Below are positions 26,549 to 35,719 of a DNA stretch of 64,000 bases, one piece after another. Numbering within the stretch: position 1 is the first letter of the stretch; every line of letters starts with the position of its first letter. The position numbers were made by a program, and so were the translations under genes. The notes under the pieces were generated by a model. The model saw nothing but the letters and a program-made list of their open reading frames with translations. It searched no databases and was not told where the DNA came from. Source of the DNA: Pseudomonas sp. TH43 (GTDB lineage Bacteria; Pseudomonadota; Gammaproteobacteria; Pseudomonadales; Pseudomonadaceae); NCBI RefSeq assembly GCF_016650635.1, contig NZ_JAEKFI010000004.1, positions 940,001 to 1,004,000 on the forward strand, read 5' to 3'.

Positions 26549-27796
26549 TTAGCTCAGGCGCAGGCGACTGGCGCCCACCAGCCAGCTGTAGATCAGATAA
26601 AGCACCACGGTTGCCAGCAGCAACAATCCGCCGAGCGCAGTGGCCATGCCCCAGTTGATGCTGGTGTTGGTGTAGAACGCGACGAAGTAGCTGACCATCT
26701 GATCGTTCGGGCTGCCGAGCAGCGCCGGGGTGATGTAGTAACCAATGGCGAGGATGAACACCAACAGGCACCCGGCGCCGACACCGGCATAGGTCTGCGG
26801 GAAATACACCCGCCAGAAACTGGCGAACGGGTGGCAGCCCAGCGAAATCGCGGCACGCATGTAGGTCGGCGAGATGCCCTTCATCACGCTGTAGATCGGC
26901 AGAATCATGAACGGCAGCAGGATGTGCACCATCGAGATGTACACGCCGGTACGGTTGAACACCAGTTCCAGTGGCTTATCGATGATGCCCATCGCCAACA
27001 ATGCACTGTTGATCAGGCCGCCCGATTGCAGCAGGACGATCCAGGCGGCGACCCGTACCAGAATCGAGGTCCAGAACGGCAACAGCACCAGAATCATCAG
27101 CAGATTGCTCTGACGCGATGGCAGGTTTGCCAGCAGATAGGCCAGTGGATACGCGAGCAACAGGCAGATCACGGTAATGATCAGGCCCATCCAGAAAGTG
27201 CGCGCGAAGATGTCGAGGTAGATCGCCTGATCCGGGGTGGCCGGGGCGATTTCGCCGAGGTCGTCGATACGGTGATCGACGGCCGCCAGCAAGTAGTAAG
27301 GGGTGATGCTGCTGGTATTGCGTTTGACTGCTTGCCAGTAGGCTGGATCGCCCCAACGCTCGTCGAGCGCTTCCAGTGCTTCTTTATAGGAGGCTGGTTC
27401 GCTGGCGAATGGCAGCGCCCGAGCAGTTTTGGTCAGCAGGCTGCGATAGCCGGCCAATTCCATGTTCAGGCGTTTGGACAAATCGCCCAAGGTCTGGTTT
27501 TTGCGCGCTTCGGCGAGGTCTTCGCCGGCAGCCTTATAGACCGGTTCAGCGGGCAGGCCGCGGCCGTCCCAACTGGCGATGGCCGCCACGGTGCGCGGCA
27601 TGCCGCCGACCACTTCGGGGTTGCCGACGCTTTTGTAGAGCAGCGCCACGATCGGCACCAGGAACACCAGCAACAGAAACAGCACCAGTGGCGCAATCAG
27701 CGCCTGGGCTTTCCAGCGGTTGACCCGCTCGGCGCGCTTGAGCTTCTGCTTCAAGGTGGGGCTGGCGCCCTCGTTCAGGGGAACGGCGATGGCCAT
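26549..27796 (-). CDS. agtC: ABC transporter permease with large periplasmic insertion, AgtC-like
   Basis: Permease partner of AgtD. ATG at 27796 gives 415 residues (MAIAVPLNEGASPTLK), well above the roughly 285 of PotB. The extra length is a soluble stretch of about 130 residues between helix 1 (LVLFLLLVFLVPIVALLY) and helix 2, containing RKNQTLGDLSKRLNMELAGY. The EAA-like loop RAAISLGCHPFASFWRVYFP is intact. A 277-base gap with a REP doublet separates it from agtB. Confidence 0.82.
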   Translation of the reverse strand: MAIAVPLNEGASPTLKQKLKRAERVNRWKAQALIAPLVLFLLLVFLVPIVALLYKSVGNPEVVGGMPRTVAAIASWDGRGLPAEPVYKAAGEDLAEARKNQTLGDLSKRLNMELAGYRSLLTKTARALPFASEPASYKEALEALDERWGDPAYWQAVKRNTSSITPYYLLAAVDHRIDDLGEIAPATPDQAIYLDIFARTFWMGLIITVICLLLAYPLAYLLANLPSRQSNLLMILVLLPFWTSILVRVAAWIVLLQSGGLINSALLAMGIIDKPLELVFNRTGVYISMVHILLPFMILPIYSVMKGISPTYMRAAISLGCHPFASFWRVYFPQTYAGVGAGCLLVFILAIGYYITPALLGSPNDQMVSYFVAFYTNTSINWGMATALGGLLLLATVVLYLIYSWLVGASRLRLS

Positions 27797-27900
27797 GACG
27801 TACTCCGCAAATCTTTGATCGTTACAGCGGTGGCGAGCCACCGCTGTTGTGTTGAAACACCACTACTTGTGGAAGCGAACCTTCCTGAGAGAGCGAACCT

Positions 27901-28034
27901 TGTGGCGAGGGGATTTATCCCCGTTCGGCTGCGCAGCAGTCGTAAAACCTGAGAATGCGTTTTATCTGACCCACCGAGCGGGTATGGCTTTGGGGCTGCT
28001 TCGCAACCCAACGGGGATAAATCCCCTCGCCACA
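27901..28034. repeat. REP doublet, class C
   Basis: Inverted 25-base arms (27901-27925 and 28010-28034), core GGCGAGGGGATTTATCCCCG, separated by 84 bases that themselves resemble the middle of the trpE-tail array unit (GCGCAGCAGTCGTAAAACC). It lies between agtB and agtC, inside the presumed operon. Confidence 0.88.
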
Positions 28035-28073
28035 AACTCACCCTCGCCATCTCCCATACAGGTGAAACAGTGG

Positions 28074-29117
28074 TTATTTCGCGGCCCAGGAGTTGAAGCG
28101 CTGTTCCAGTTGCTCGCCGTTGTCAGCCCAGAAGCTGACGTCGATCTGCACCTGGTTGGCGATGTTTTCCGGGGTGGTCGGCATGTCTTTCAGGACATCC
28201 TTGGCCAGCAGCGGTACAGCCTGGGTGTTGGCCGGGCCGTAGGCGATGTTTTCCGAGTAGGTCTTCTGCTGTTGCGGCTGCACCGAGTAGGCGATGAACT
28301 TCTTCGCCGCTTCGGCACGCTTGGCGTCCAGACCTTTCGGGATTGCCCACGCGTCGAAGTCGTAGATGCCACCGTTCCACACCACTTTCAGGTTGGATTC
28401 TTTCTGCACGGCGGCGATACGACCGTTGTAGGCCGAGCTCATCACCACGTCACCGGAGGCGAGGTACTGCGGCGGTTGCGCGCCCGCTTCCCACCACTGA
28501 ATGCTTGGTTTCAGCTCGTCGAGTTTCTTGAACGCGCGGTCCTGGCCACCCTTGCTCGCCAGCTCTTTGTAGACGTCTTTCGGCGCAACGCCGTCGGCCA
28601 TCAAGGCGAATTCGAGGGTGTACTTGGCGCCTTTGCGCAGGCCACGCTTGCCCGGGAATTTCTTGGTGTCCCAGAAATCTGCCCAACTGGTCGGCGCGGT
28701 TTTCAGCTTGTCGGCGTTGTAAGCCAGTACGGTCGACCACACGAAGAAACCTACGCCGCAAGGCTGAATCGCGCCTTTGACGTAGTCTTCAGTCTTGCCG
28801 AACAACGCTGGATCGAGTTGCTCGAACATGTCTTCGTCGCAGCCACGGGACAGCTCTGGCGATTCAACCTCGACCAGATCCCACGACACGCTCTTGGTGT
28901 CGACCATGGCTTTGACCTTGGCCATTTCGCCGTTGTATTCGCCGGCGACGATCTTGCCGTTGCCTGCCGCTTCCCACGGTGCATAGAAGGCTTTGACTTG
29001 CGCCGCCTTGTTCGCCCCGCCAAACGACACCACGGTCAAATCCGGGCCAGCGGCCATCGCGCTAGCCGCACCCATCAGGCCCAGGGTCAGGGCGGTGAAC
29101 TTCAGGGATCTCAACAT
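28074..29117 (-). CDS. agtB: ABC transporter substrate-binding protein, AgtB-like
   Basis: Periplasmic solute-binding protein of 347 residues. It has a signal peptide MLRSLKFTALTLGLMGAASA, cut near AMA, and a PotD/PotF-type fold: early VVSFGGANKAAQVKAFYAPW, AYNADKL and IYDFDAWAIPKGLDA. It sits between the ATPase and permease genes. Expected ligand is a small cation or omega-amino acid such as GABA or 5-aminovalerate, by homology with P. aeruginosa AgtB. Confidence 0.85.
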   Translation of the reverse strand: MLRSLKFTALTLGLMGAASAMAAGPDLTVVSFGGANKAAQVKAFYAPWEAAGNGKIVAGEYNGEMAKVKAMVDTKSVSWDLVEVESPELSRGCDEDMFEQLDPALFGKTEDYVKGAIQPCGVGFFVWSTVLAYNADKLKTAPTSWADFWDTKKFPGKRGLRKGAKYTLEFALMADGVAPKDVYKELASKGGQDRAFKKLDELKPSIQWWEAGAQPPQYLASGDVVMSSAYNGRIAAVQKESNLKVVWNGGIYDFDAWAIPKGLDAKRAEAAKKFIAYSVQPQQQKTYSENIAYGPANTQAVPLLAKDVLKDMPTTPENIANQVQIDVSFWADNGEQLEQRFNSWAAK

Positions 29118-29165
29118 TTATTGTTCTCTCCACGTGCAGGGTTGGTGTTGGTATTGCCGGGGCGA

Positions 29166-30290
29166 TTAATGCGCCTCTAGAAGTGGATCGAGCGCACGAA
29201 CGTGCTCGACCTGCCAGCCAAGCGGTACCACGTCACCGACGGCGAGCGCTGGATCGAGCTCGGCAATCGGTTGTTTCACGAAGAAGTCGGTCTTGCCGCA
29301 GACTTCCAGGCGCACCCGGACGTGGTCGCCCAGATAGATGAATTCCGCCACCCTCCCTGAGAAGCGGTTGACGCATTGATCGCTCGAACCGTTGAGGCTG
29401 ACGCGTTCCGGACGGATCGACAGCGTCACCGGTTCGCCAGCCTGGCCAACGTTGACCGCCAGCGCCTCGACCTTCTCGCCACGGCCCAATTCGACCACGC
29501 AGCGCTCGCCGCTCTGGCTGAGCAGACGACCGTTGAGGCGGTTGTTCTCGCCAATGAAGTTGGCAACGAAGGTGTTTTTCGGCTCTTCGTAGAGCGAGCG
29601 CGGTGGCGCGATTTGCTGGATCTCGCCCTGATGGAATACAGCAACGCGGTCGGACATGGTCAGTGCTTCGCCCTGGTCGTGGGTCACGTAGACCACGGTC
29701 ACGCCGAGACGCTGGTGCAGATGTTTGATTTCCATCTGCATGTGTTCACGCAGCTGTTTGTCGAGGGCGCCGAGCGGTTCGTCCATCAGCACCAGTTGCG
29801 GTTCGAACACCAGCGCCCGGGCCAGCGCGACACGTTGCTGCTGGCCGCCGGACAATTGCGCCGGATAGCGCGAGGCGAAGGCGTCGAGCTGCACCATGCT
29901 GAGGACTTTTTTCACTTTGTCGCTGACGTCGCTTTTGTTCAGGCCACGTACGCTTAGCGGGAACGCGAGGTTTTCCGCCACGGTCATGTGCGGGAACAAC
30001 GCATAGTTCTGGAACACCATGCCAATGTCACGCTTGTGCGGTGGCACGTTGTTGATCGAGCGCCCGGCGAGGAGGATTTCACCGGCGGTCGGCGTTTCGA
30101 AACCGGCGAGCATCATCAGGCTGGTGGTCTTGCCGGAACCGGACGGCCCGAGCAGGGTGAGGAATTCGCCTTTGCGAATGTCCAGGTTGAGGTCTTTGAC
30201 GATCAGGTTCTCGCCATCGTAGCTCTTCTGCACTCCACGAAAGCTGACCAGCACATCACTGGCCCCTGCGTTTGATTCGACCTGGCTCAT
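29166..30290 (-). CDS. agtA: ABC transporter ATP-binding protein, AgtA-like (PotA type)
   Basis: Cytoplasmic ATPase that drives the importer. Walker A GPSGSGKTT, signature LSGGQQQRVALARAL, Walker B LVLMDEPLGALD and switch His (VYVTHDQGEAL) are all present, followed by a C-terminal TOBE-like domain. ATG at 30290 with AGGTG just ahead gives 374 residues; a GTG two codons upstream is possible. It is the first gene of agtABCD, preceded by a 346-base non-coding gap. Confidence 0.88.
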   Translation of the reverse strand: MSQVESNAGASDVLVSFRGVQKSYDGENLIVKDLNLDIRKGEFLTLLGPSGSGKTTSLMMLAGFETPTAGEILLAGRSINNVPPHKRDIGMVFQNYALFPHMTVAENLAFPLSVRGLNKSDVSDKVKKVLSMVQLDAFASRYPAQLSGGQQQRVALARALVFEPQLVLMDEPLGALDKQLREHMQMEIKHLHQRLGVTVVYVTHDQGEALTMSDRVAVFHQGEIQQIAPPRSLYEEPKNTFVANFIGENNRLNGRLLSQSGERCVVELGRGEKVEALAVNVGQAGEPVTLSIRPERVSLNGSSDQCVNRFSGRVAEFIYLGDHVRVRLEVCGKTDFFVKQPIAELDPALAVGDVVPLGWQVEHVRALDPLLEAH

Positions 30291-30526
30291 ACCCACACCT
30301 TTGTTGTTGATGACTGCTTGTGGGTTAAGCCTAGTGGCTGGCGACAGGCGCGCAAATCGGGGCGCAGGAGAGAATCGCCTCAGCCGGATGGAAGGTTGGG
30401 TGTAGGGATTGCCCTACAAGGATGACGCGATTGGATAAGGCAGCAGTGAGTGACAAGCTGCAAGCCGCAAGAACAAGCAAAAGCGGCTGTCGCTGACAGA
30501 TATGCCCACATTCTCCGGACACAGAG

Positions 30527-30625
30527 AAACCTGTGGGAGCTGGCTTGCCAGCGATAGCGGTGGGTCAGCCGACATTGATGTGACTGACACTCCCTCATCG
30601 CTGGCAAGCCAGCTCCCACAGGTTT
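30527..30625. repeat. REP doublet, class D
   Basis: Perfect 29-base inverted arms (30527-30555 and 30597-30625), core GTGGGAGCTGGCTTGCCAGC, loop 41 bases. It occupies most of the right part of the 30291-30636 gap between agtA and agtR; I see no gene in that gap. Confidence 0.92.
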
Positions 30626-30636
30626 TTGTAGTGAGC

Positions 30637-31278
30637 TTAGAGGAGTTTGTGTTCCATCGCGTATTTGACCAGCTCGGCCAGGGAGGTGATGTTGAGCTTT
30701 TGCATCAGTCGCGCTTTGTGGGTACTGATGGTTTTGCTGCTCAGGGCCAGTTGCTGGGCGATGTCGTTGACGTTGGCGCCCTGCGCCAGGCGCTCGAAGA
30801 CCGAGAACTCACGCTCGGACAACAGCGAGTGCAGCGGCCGCGCATCGGTCAGGCCGACTTCGAAAACCATGCGATCAGCCAGATCCGGATCGATGTAGCG
30901 CCCGCCCGCCGCGACTTTGCGAATGGCCGTGAGTAACAACGCCGGATCGCTGTCCTTGGTCGCATACCCGGCGGCGCCGACCTTCAACGCGCGAGCGGCC
31001 ATCTGCGCCTCATCGTGCATCGACAACACCAGAATCGCCGGCGGATTGTTCAGCGCACGGATGCGCGGGATGGCTTCCAGACCGTTGACGCCGGGCATGG
31101 AGATGTCCAGCAGGACCACTTCGCACGGCACGTGGCGCAGGGTTTCGAGCAGTTGTTCACCATTGCTCGCCTCGCCCACCACTTGCAGATCCTTGGCCAG
31201 GCCGATCAGTTGCTTGATGCCCTCGCGGACAATGGTGTGGTCTTCGGCTACCAGTACACGGATCACGTTCTTCTCCAT
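30637..31278 (-). CDS. agtR: NarL/FixJ response regulator, AgtR-like
   Basis: DNA-binding response regulator of 213 residues. The receiver domain has the acidic pocket AEDH, phospho-acceptor D58 (VVLLDISMPG) and a conserved Lys (ATKDSD). The C-terminal LuxR-type helix-turn-helix is LSEREFSVFERLAQGANVND followed by SSKTISTHKARLMQKL. It is encoded next to the sensor kinase agtS and upstream of the agt transporter, as in P. aeruginosa PA0600-PA0606. Confidence 0.87.
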   Translation of the reverse strand: MEKNVIRVLVAEDHTIVREGIKQLIGLAKDLQVVGEASNGEQLLETLRHVPCEVVLLDISMPGVNGLEAIPRIRALNNPPAILVLSMHDEAQMAARALKVGAAGYATKDSDPALLLTAIRKVAAGGRYIDPDLADRMVFEVGLTDARPLHSLLSEREFSVFERLAQGANVNDIAQQLALSSKTISTHKARLMQKLNITSLAELVKYAMEHKLL

Positions 31279-31302
31279 TATTCTTATTCAGCGCCAGGGT
31301 CA

Positions 31303-31366
31303 TTCGCGAGCAGGCTCGCTCCCACAGGGAAATGCATTCCAATGTGGGAGCGAGCCTGCTCGCGAA
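31303..31366. repeat. REP doublet, class B
   Basis: Perfect 24-base inverted arms (31303-31326 and 31343-31366), the same class and loop type as at 13403-13468, in the gap between agtR and agtS. Confidence 0.9.
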
Positions 31367-31393
31367 AGCGTCGACCCAAACACCACATAACCA

Positions 31394-33790
31394 TCAGACC
31401 TCATTCACCGGCACCCAGACATTCAGACTGGTGCCCTCCCCCGGCTCACTCTCCAGCACCAACCGCCCGCCCATGATCAATACCCGCTCACGCATGCCGA
31501 CCAGGCCAAACGAGGTCGGCCGACCGCTGGCGGGTACAAATCCTACGCCATCATCACTGACCGTCAGACACAACTCGTCGCCTTCCAGCACCAGCGTCAG
31601 CTCCACAGTATGCGCCTGGGCATGACGCATGACGTTGGTCAGCGCCTCCTGCAGAATCCGGAACAGCCCGATGGCCTTGGCATCGCTCAACGGCGGCAGA
31701 TTATCCGGCACCTGCACCAGACACGGGATCTGCGTACGCGCCTCGAACCGCCGTGCCTGCCATTCAATCGCCGAAGCAATCCCGGCATCGAGAATCGGCG
31801 GACGCAGCGCCGTCGCGACATCACGCACCAACTGGAACAACTGGGCGATCAGCCGCTTCATGCTGTTCAACCGTTCGTTCAAACCAGGATCGAGTTGCGC
31901 GTAGGCCAGCTCGCACATCGATGTCTCCAGTTTCAACACTGTGAGCATCTGACCCAATTCATCGTGAACCTCGCGGGCAATCCGCGCCTTCTCTTCTTCG
32001 CGGACACTTTCAAGGTGCGCCGACAGTTCGCGCAGTTGCTCACGGGAGGCGGCCAGTTCCAGCTCGATGCGCTTGCTCTCGGAGATGTCCCAGACGATGC
32101 CGTCCCACACATACGCGCCATCGTCGAGTTGCCGGGTGATTGCCTTGATCTCGGCCCAACGCTGTTCGCCCTGCCGTGTGAGAATTCGCCCCTGCCACGA
32201 CCAGTCGCTGTCGGTGTCCAGCGCCTGATCCTGGGTGCGGTGATAACTCGCCTTGTCGTCCGGGTGCACCAGACTGCGCAGGCCCATGTCGCGATGAGCG
32301 ATAGCCGCGGGGGCATAACCGACCAGACTTTCGCTGCCCTCGCTGATGTAGGCAAAGTCGATCTGCCCGCTGACCGGCGCCCGCTCCAGACGGAACACCA
32401 GCCCCGGCACGTTGGCCGCAATGCCTTGCAGGCGCGCCTCGCTTTCCTGCAATGCGGCCAATGCGCGACGGCGTTCGGTGACGTCGGTGAGATAAACCAC
32501 CAGATACTCGCTGTCGCGAAAACGCAGAAAGCTCAGCGACACGTCCGCCGGCAAAATACTGCCATCGGCCCTTACGCAGCTGGTTTCAAAACTCAACGGT
32601 CCCTCTTCACTGGCCCGCGCGCGTTTCCACAGGCCGAGCCAACGATCCATGTGCAGACCCGGTTCAAAATCGATCAGCGGTCGCTCGATCAGTGCGCCCG
32701 AGGGATAGCCAAGCATGCTTTCCGCCGCACGATTGGCATAGCGCACATGACTGTCCCAATTGACCCAGAGAATGCCAACGGTGCTCTGATCGATGGAAAA
32801 CTGCGTCAGCCGTAGCGCTTCTTCGCTGGCGGCGCGCTGGGCGATGTCCTCTCGAGCGGCGAGCAGGCGCTGTTCGAGACTGTGTTGCTGACGTCGCTGC
32901 CAGAACACGATGGCCAGGCAACTGAGCATCATCACCGCGAACAACAGGCTGAGGTTCTGCCAGAACCCTGGCGACTCTGACAGTCGCGGATATTTCGGCT
33001 GCAGCCATTGATTGTGCAAACGCTCCAGATCCTTGGCCGGGATCGCACGCAAGGCACTCTGCACGATGCCGGCCAACTCCGGCCAATCGCGCCGGGAAGC
33101 GACCCGCAACAGTTGCGGCAGGCCGATATCGCCGACCACCACCAGTTCGGCAAATTCGGGCTCTGTCGACAGGCGCCCGAGCTGTGCTTCATCAACGACC
33201 GCGTATGAGGCCTGCTGGCTCAACAGCAACTGCAACGCCTGACGCTCCAGCGGCACGCCTTGCAAATTCAGATGGGGATAGTTGCCGCGCAGGTAGTCGG
33301 CGGTGGTGCTCGGCATGCGCACGGCGACGCGGGTCTGGCTGTCGAGTTTCTCCAGATCGACCACGCCGCTGGCCTTCTGATCGCTGACCACCAGTTGCGG
33401 CACGCGCATGTACGGATCGGAAAACAGCCACAGGCGTAACGCCGACGGGGTTTGACTCAATCCAGGGGCAATGTCGACTTCACCTTCGCGCACTGCGCTT
33501 TCCAGTTGCGCGAGGTCTTGAAAGTTGCGCCAGCTCAATTCGACATTGAGGGCCTTGGCCAGCAACTTCATCAGCTCGACGTTGGCCCCGGACAAGCGCT
33601 GCAAGCGTCGGTCGTATTGCGCATACGGCGCTTGCAAGACCAGGCCAACGCGCAATTCATTGTGCTGCGTCAGCCATTGCTGCTGGCTGGGCGACAGTTG
33701 CACGACATGTGCCGGTGGCGCAGGCGCCGCCCAGCCCATCAAGGGAAACCACAAACAGCCGATAACCCACAGGCAGCAAAATCGCTTCAT
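31394..33790 (-). CDS. agtS: Sensor histidine kinase with periplasmic solute-binding sensor, AgtS-like
   Basis: Membrane kinase of 798 residues from ATG at 33790 (an upstream TTG is open). Order: signal peptide (1-24), a bac_3-type solute-binding domain (LRVGLVLQAPYAQYD to about 265), one transmembrane helix (LLFAVMMLSCLAIVFW), two PAS domains, then the HisKA_3 motif REVHDELGQ with His609 and an HATPase domain (EALTNVMRHA, DDGVGF, GLVGMRERV). The periplasmic domain suggests direct sensing of the molecule that the agt transporter imports. Partner is AgtR. Confidence 0.87.
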   Translation of the reverse strand: MKRFCCLWVIGCLWFPLMGWAAPAPPAHVVQLSPSQQQWLTQHNELRVGLVLQAPYAQYDRRLQRLSGANVELMKLLAKALNVELSWRNFQDLAQLESAVREGEVDIAPGLSQTPSALRLWLFSDPYMRVPQLVVSDQKASGVVDLEKLDSQTRVAVRMPSTTADYLRGNYPHLNLQGVPLERQALQLLLSQQASYAVVDEAQLGRLSTEPEFAELVVVGDIGLPQLLRVASRRDWPELAGIVQSALRAIPAKDLERLHNQWLQPKYPRLSESPGFWQNLSLLFAVMMLSCLAIVFWQRRQQHSLEQRLLAAREDIAQRAASEEALRLTQFSIDQSTVGILWVNWDSHVRYANRAAESMLGYPSGALIERPLIDFEPGLHMDRWLGLWKRARASEEGPLSFETSCVRADGSILPADVSLSFLRFRDSEYLVVYLTDVTERRRALAALQESEARLQGIAANVPGLVFRLERAPVSGQIDFAYISEGSESLVGYAPAAIAHRDMGLRSLVHPDDKASYHRTQDQALDTDSDWSWQGRILTRQGEQRWAEIKAITRQLDDGAYVWDGIVWDISESKRIELELAASREQLRELSAHLESVREEEKARIAREVHDELGQMLTVLKLETSMCELAYAQLDPGLNERLNSMKRLIAQLFQLVRDVATALRPPILDAGIASAIEWQARRFEARTQIPCLVQVPDNLPPLSDAKAIGLFRILQEALTNVMRHAQAHTVELTLVLEGDELCLTVSDDGVGFVPASGRPTSFGLVGMRERVLIMGGRLVLESEPGEGTSLNVWVPVNEV

Positions 33791-33863
33791 TGAAGTCTCA
33801 TACACTGACAAATTCTGACCAACCCATTAGGCTGCCGGGATACTTTCTGGCCTGGAATAACCG

Positions 33864-34853
33864 ATGCCCTCTGTCTACCGCCTGGCAATGCCAGCATTGT
33901 GCCTGTCGCTGCTCCTGCCTTGTGCGTTTTCCGTCAAAGCCGCCGATCCTGCGCCTGCCGCCACGGCCGAAAAACCTGCCGAAGAAAAACCCGCCGAACG
34001 CCAGCCACTGCTTGAGCGTAGTCAGGAAGAGGCCGCCGCACTCGAACGTAAAGTCCCGGCACAAGAACAGCAACAGTTGCAGGCTGGCAGCGATACCTTT
34101 CTGGCCTTGTGGAAACCGGCCAACAACGCCGAGCCCAAAGGCGCGGTGATCATCATCCCCGGTGCCGGTGAAACGGCTGACTGGCCACAGGCTATCGGCC
34201 CGTTACGGCAAAAATTGCCGGACGCCGAGTGGAGCAGCCTGAGTATTACCCTGCCCGATCTGCAAAGCGACGTCATCGCCCCGCGGGTGATGGCGCCCGC
34301 CGCCGCGCCGAAAGCGCCGGAAACCGGCAGCAAGGATTCCACCACCGCACAACCGATCGAACAGGCTGCTGGCGGCGAAGCAGAAGTGGCGGATCAGGTA
34401 GTTGCAGAAACAACTGAAGAACAAACCAAAGCGGATGCCGAGCGAATTTTCGCGCGCATCGATGCGGCGATTGCCTACGCCGAACAGCAAAGTGCCCGCA
34501 GCATTGTGGTGCTCGGACACGGCACTGGCGCCTATTGGGCCGCGCGCTACCTGAGCGAGAAGCAAACCGCGCAGGTGGAAAAGTTCGTCATGATCGATGC
34601 GCAGATGCCCGCCAAGGCCAAGCCAGTATTGGCCGAGCTGACGCCAACGCTGAAGCTGCCGACCGCTGATATTTTCTACATGGACAAACCACTGGATCGC
34701 AACGCGGCGCTTGAGCGCATGCAGGCGAGCAAACGCTTGAAGACCTCAGCGTTTAGCCAAGTGGCGCTCAAAGCACTGCCGGACAGGAAGGCGGAGCAGG
34801 AACAGTTGTTCCGGCGGGTGCGCGGCTGGTTGAGTCCACAGAACACCGATTGA
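33864..34853 (+). CDS. DUF3530 family periplasmic protein (alpha/beta-hydrolase-like)
   Basis: Function unknown. The 329 residues begin with a signal peptide (MPSVYRLAMPALCLSLLLP, cut near VKA), then an Ala/Glu/Pro-rich segment. An alpha/beta-hydrolase-like core follows: GAVIIIPGAGETADWP, and VVLGHGTGAYWAARYL where the usual nucleophile serine of G-x-S-x-G is replaced (G-H-G-T-G). Classical serine hydrolase activity is therefore doubtful. It is divergent from agtS and convergent with djlA. Confidence 0.8.
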   Translation: MPSVYRLAMPALCLSLLLPCAFSVKAADPAPAATAEKPAEEKPAERQPLLERSQEEAAALERKVPAQEQQQLQAGSDTFLALWKPANNAEPKGAVIIIPGAGETADWPQAIGPLRQKLPDAEWSSLSITLPDLQSDVIAPRVMAPAAAPKAPETGSKDSTTAQPIEQAAGGEAEVADQVVAETTEEQTKADAERIFARIDAAIAYAEQQSARSIVVLGHGTGAYWAARYLSEKQTAQVEKFVMIDAQMPAKAKPVLAELTPTLKLPTADIFYMDKPLDRNAALERMQASKRLKTSAFSQVALKALPDRKAEQEQLFRRVRGWLSPQNTD

Positions 34854-34868
34854 TAACGGCAAAAGCAA

Positions 34869-34940
34869 AGATCGCAGCCTGCGGCAGCTCCTACAGGAAA
34901 CGCATTCCAGGTAGACGCTGCTGAAGGCTGCGACTTTTGA
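34869..34940. repeat. REP doublet, class A (degenerate)
   Basis: Left arm AGATCGCAGCCTGCGGCAGC and a degenerate inverted right arm (GCTGAAGGCTGCGACTTTTG) between convergent genes. Confidence 0.75.
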
Positions 34941-34950
34941 TCTTCAACGG

Positions 34951-35718
34951 TTAGCGAAAATCCCGCCGCTCACGAATCAACGTGTAGGCATTGTGCAGCT
35001 CGCGGGTTTTCTCGGTCGCTTCACGTACCTGCGCTGGCGTTGCACCGCTACCGGCAATCTTGTCCGGGTGGTGCCGACTCAACAGCCGCCGGTACGCCCG
35101 TTTGATCTGCGCCGGCTCGCTGCTCGCCGACACGCCAAGCAGACGCATCGCTTCCTGATAACTCACCGCCGCACTGACAATAGGCCGTTTGCCCGGCTCG
35201 TAATCACTGGCCAGTGCCTGCACCTGATGCGTCGTCCAGCCCAGCCACTTGCCCCATTGCGCCAACAATTCACGTTCACTGACGCCCGCGCGGCCATCGG
35301 CCCAGACCATCCGCCAACAGGCGCGCAACACACCTTCGGCCGCATGGGGTTGCCCACTCAGACGACGCAAGTAACCGCGCAAACTGTCGCTGCCGGACTT
35401 GCCGCGATTGAACGCAGCAATCGCCCGCCGCTGTGCCGGCTCGCTCATCTCCAGCGCACGCATTTCGTTACGCGCCTGTTGGATATGCCCGTCCGTGACA
35501 CGGCCGTCGCTCTTGGCCAGACGCCCCAGCAACACGAACAGCAATTCATCGTTGCGCAGCATCGGCTGACCGCCGAGTTTTTCGCGCAAGTGCCCCCAGC
35601 TCTGTAAGTGCAGGCGCCGATCCAGTGCCTGCCCCAACAATGCCCCAAGCATGGCCCCCGGAATGCTGGCAATCGCAAAACCCGCTCCGGCTCCAATCAG
35701 AGTCCCTGGCCACAACAT
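34951..35718 (-). CDS. djlA: Co-chaperone DjlA-like protein (TerB + J domain)
   Basis: Membrane-anchored DnaK co-chaperone of 255 residues. It has an N-terminal glycine-rich transmembrane helix (LIGAGAGFAIASIPGAMLGA), a central TerB-like helical domain (LFVLLGRLAKSDGRVTDGHI) and a C-terminal J domain with the essential HPD at residues 217-219. It starts one base beyond the murU stop, so it is likely the last gene of amgK-murU-djlA. Confidence 0.9.
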   Translation of the reverse strand: MLWPGTLIGAGAGFAIASIPGAMLGALLGQALDRRLHLQSWGHLREKLGGQPMLRNDELLFVLLGRLAKSDGRVTDGHIQQARNEMRALEMSEPAQRRAIAAFNRGKSGSDSLRGYLRRLSGQPHAAEGVLRACWRMVWADGRAGVSERELLAQWGKWLGWTTHQVQALASDYEPGKRPIVSAAVSYQEAMRLLGVSASSEPAQIKRAYRRLLSRHHPDKIAGSGATPAQVREATEKTRELHNAYTLIRERRDFR

Positions 35719-35719
35719 G

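Noticed and set aside
34501..34560. Active serine hydrolase site in the DUF3530 protein
   Set aside because: The nucleophile elbow reads G-H-G-T-G; without serine the enzyme call is not supported.
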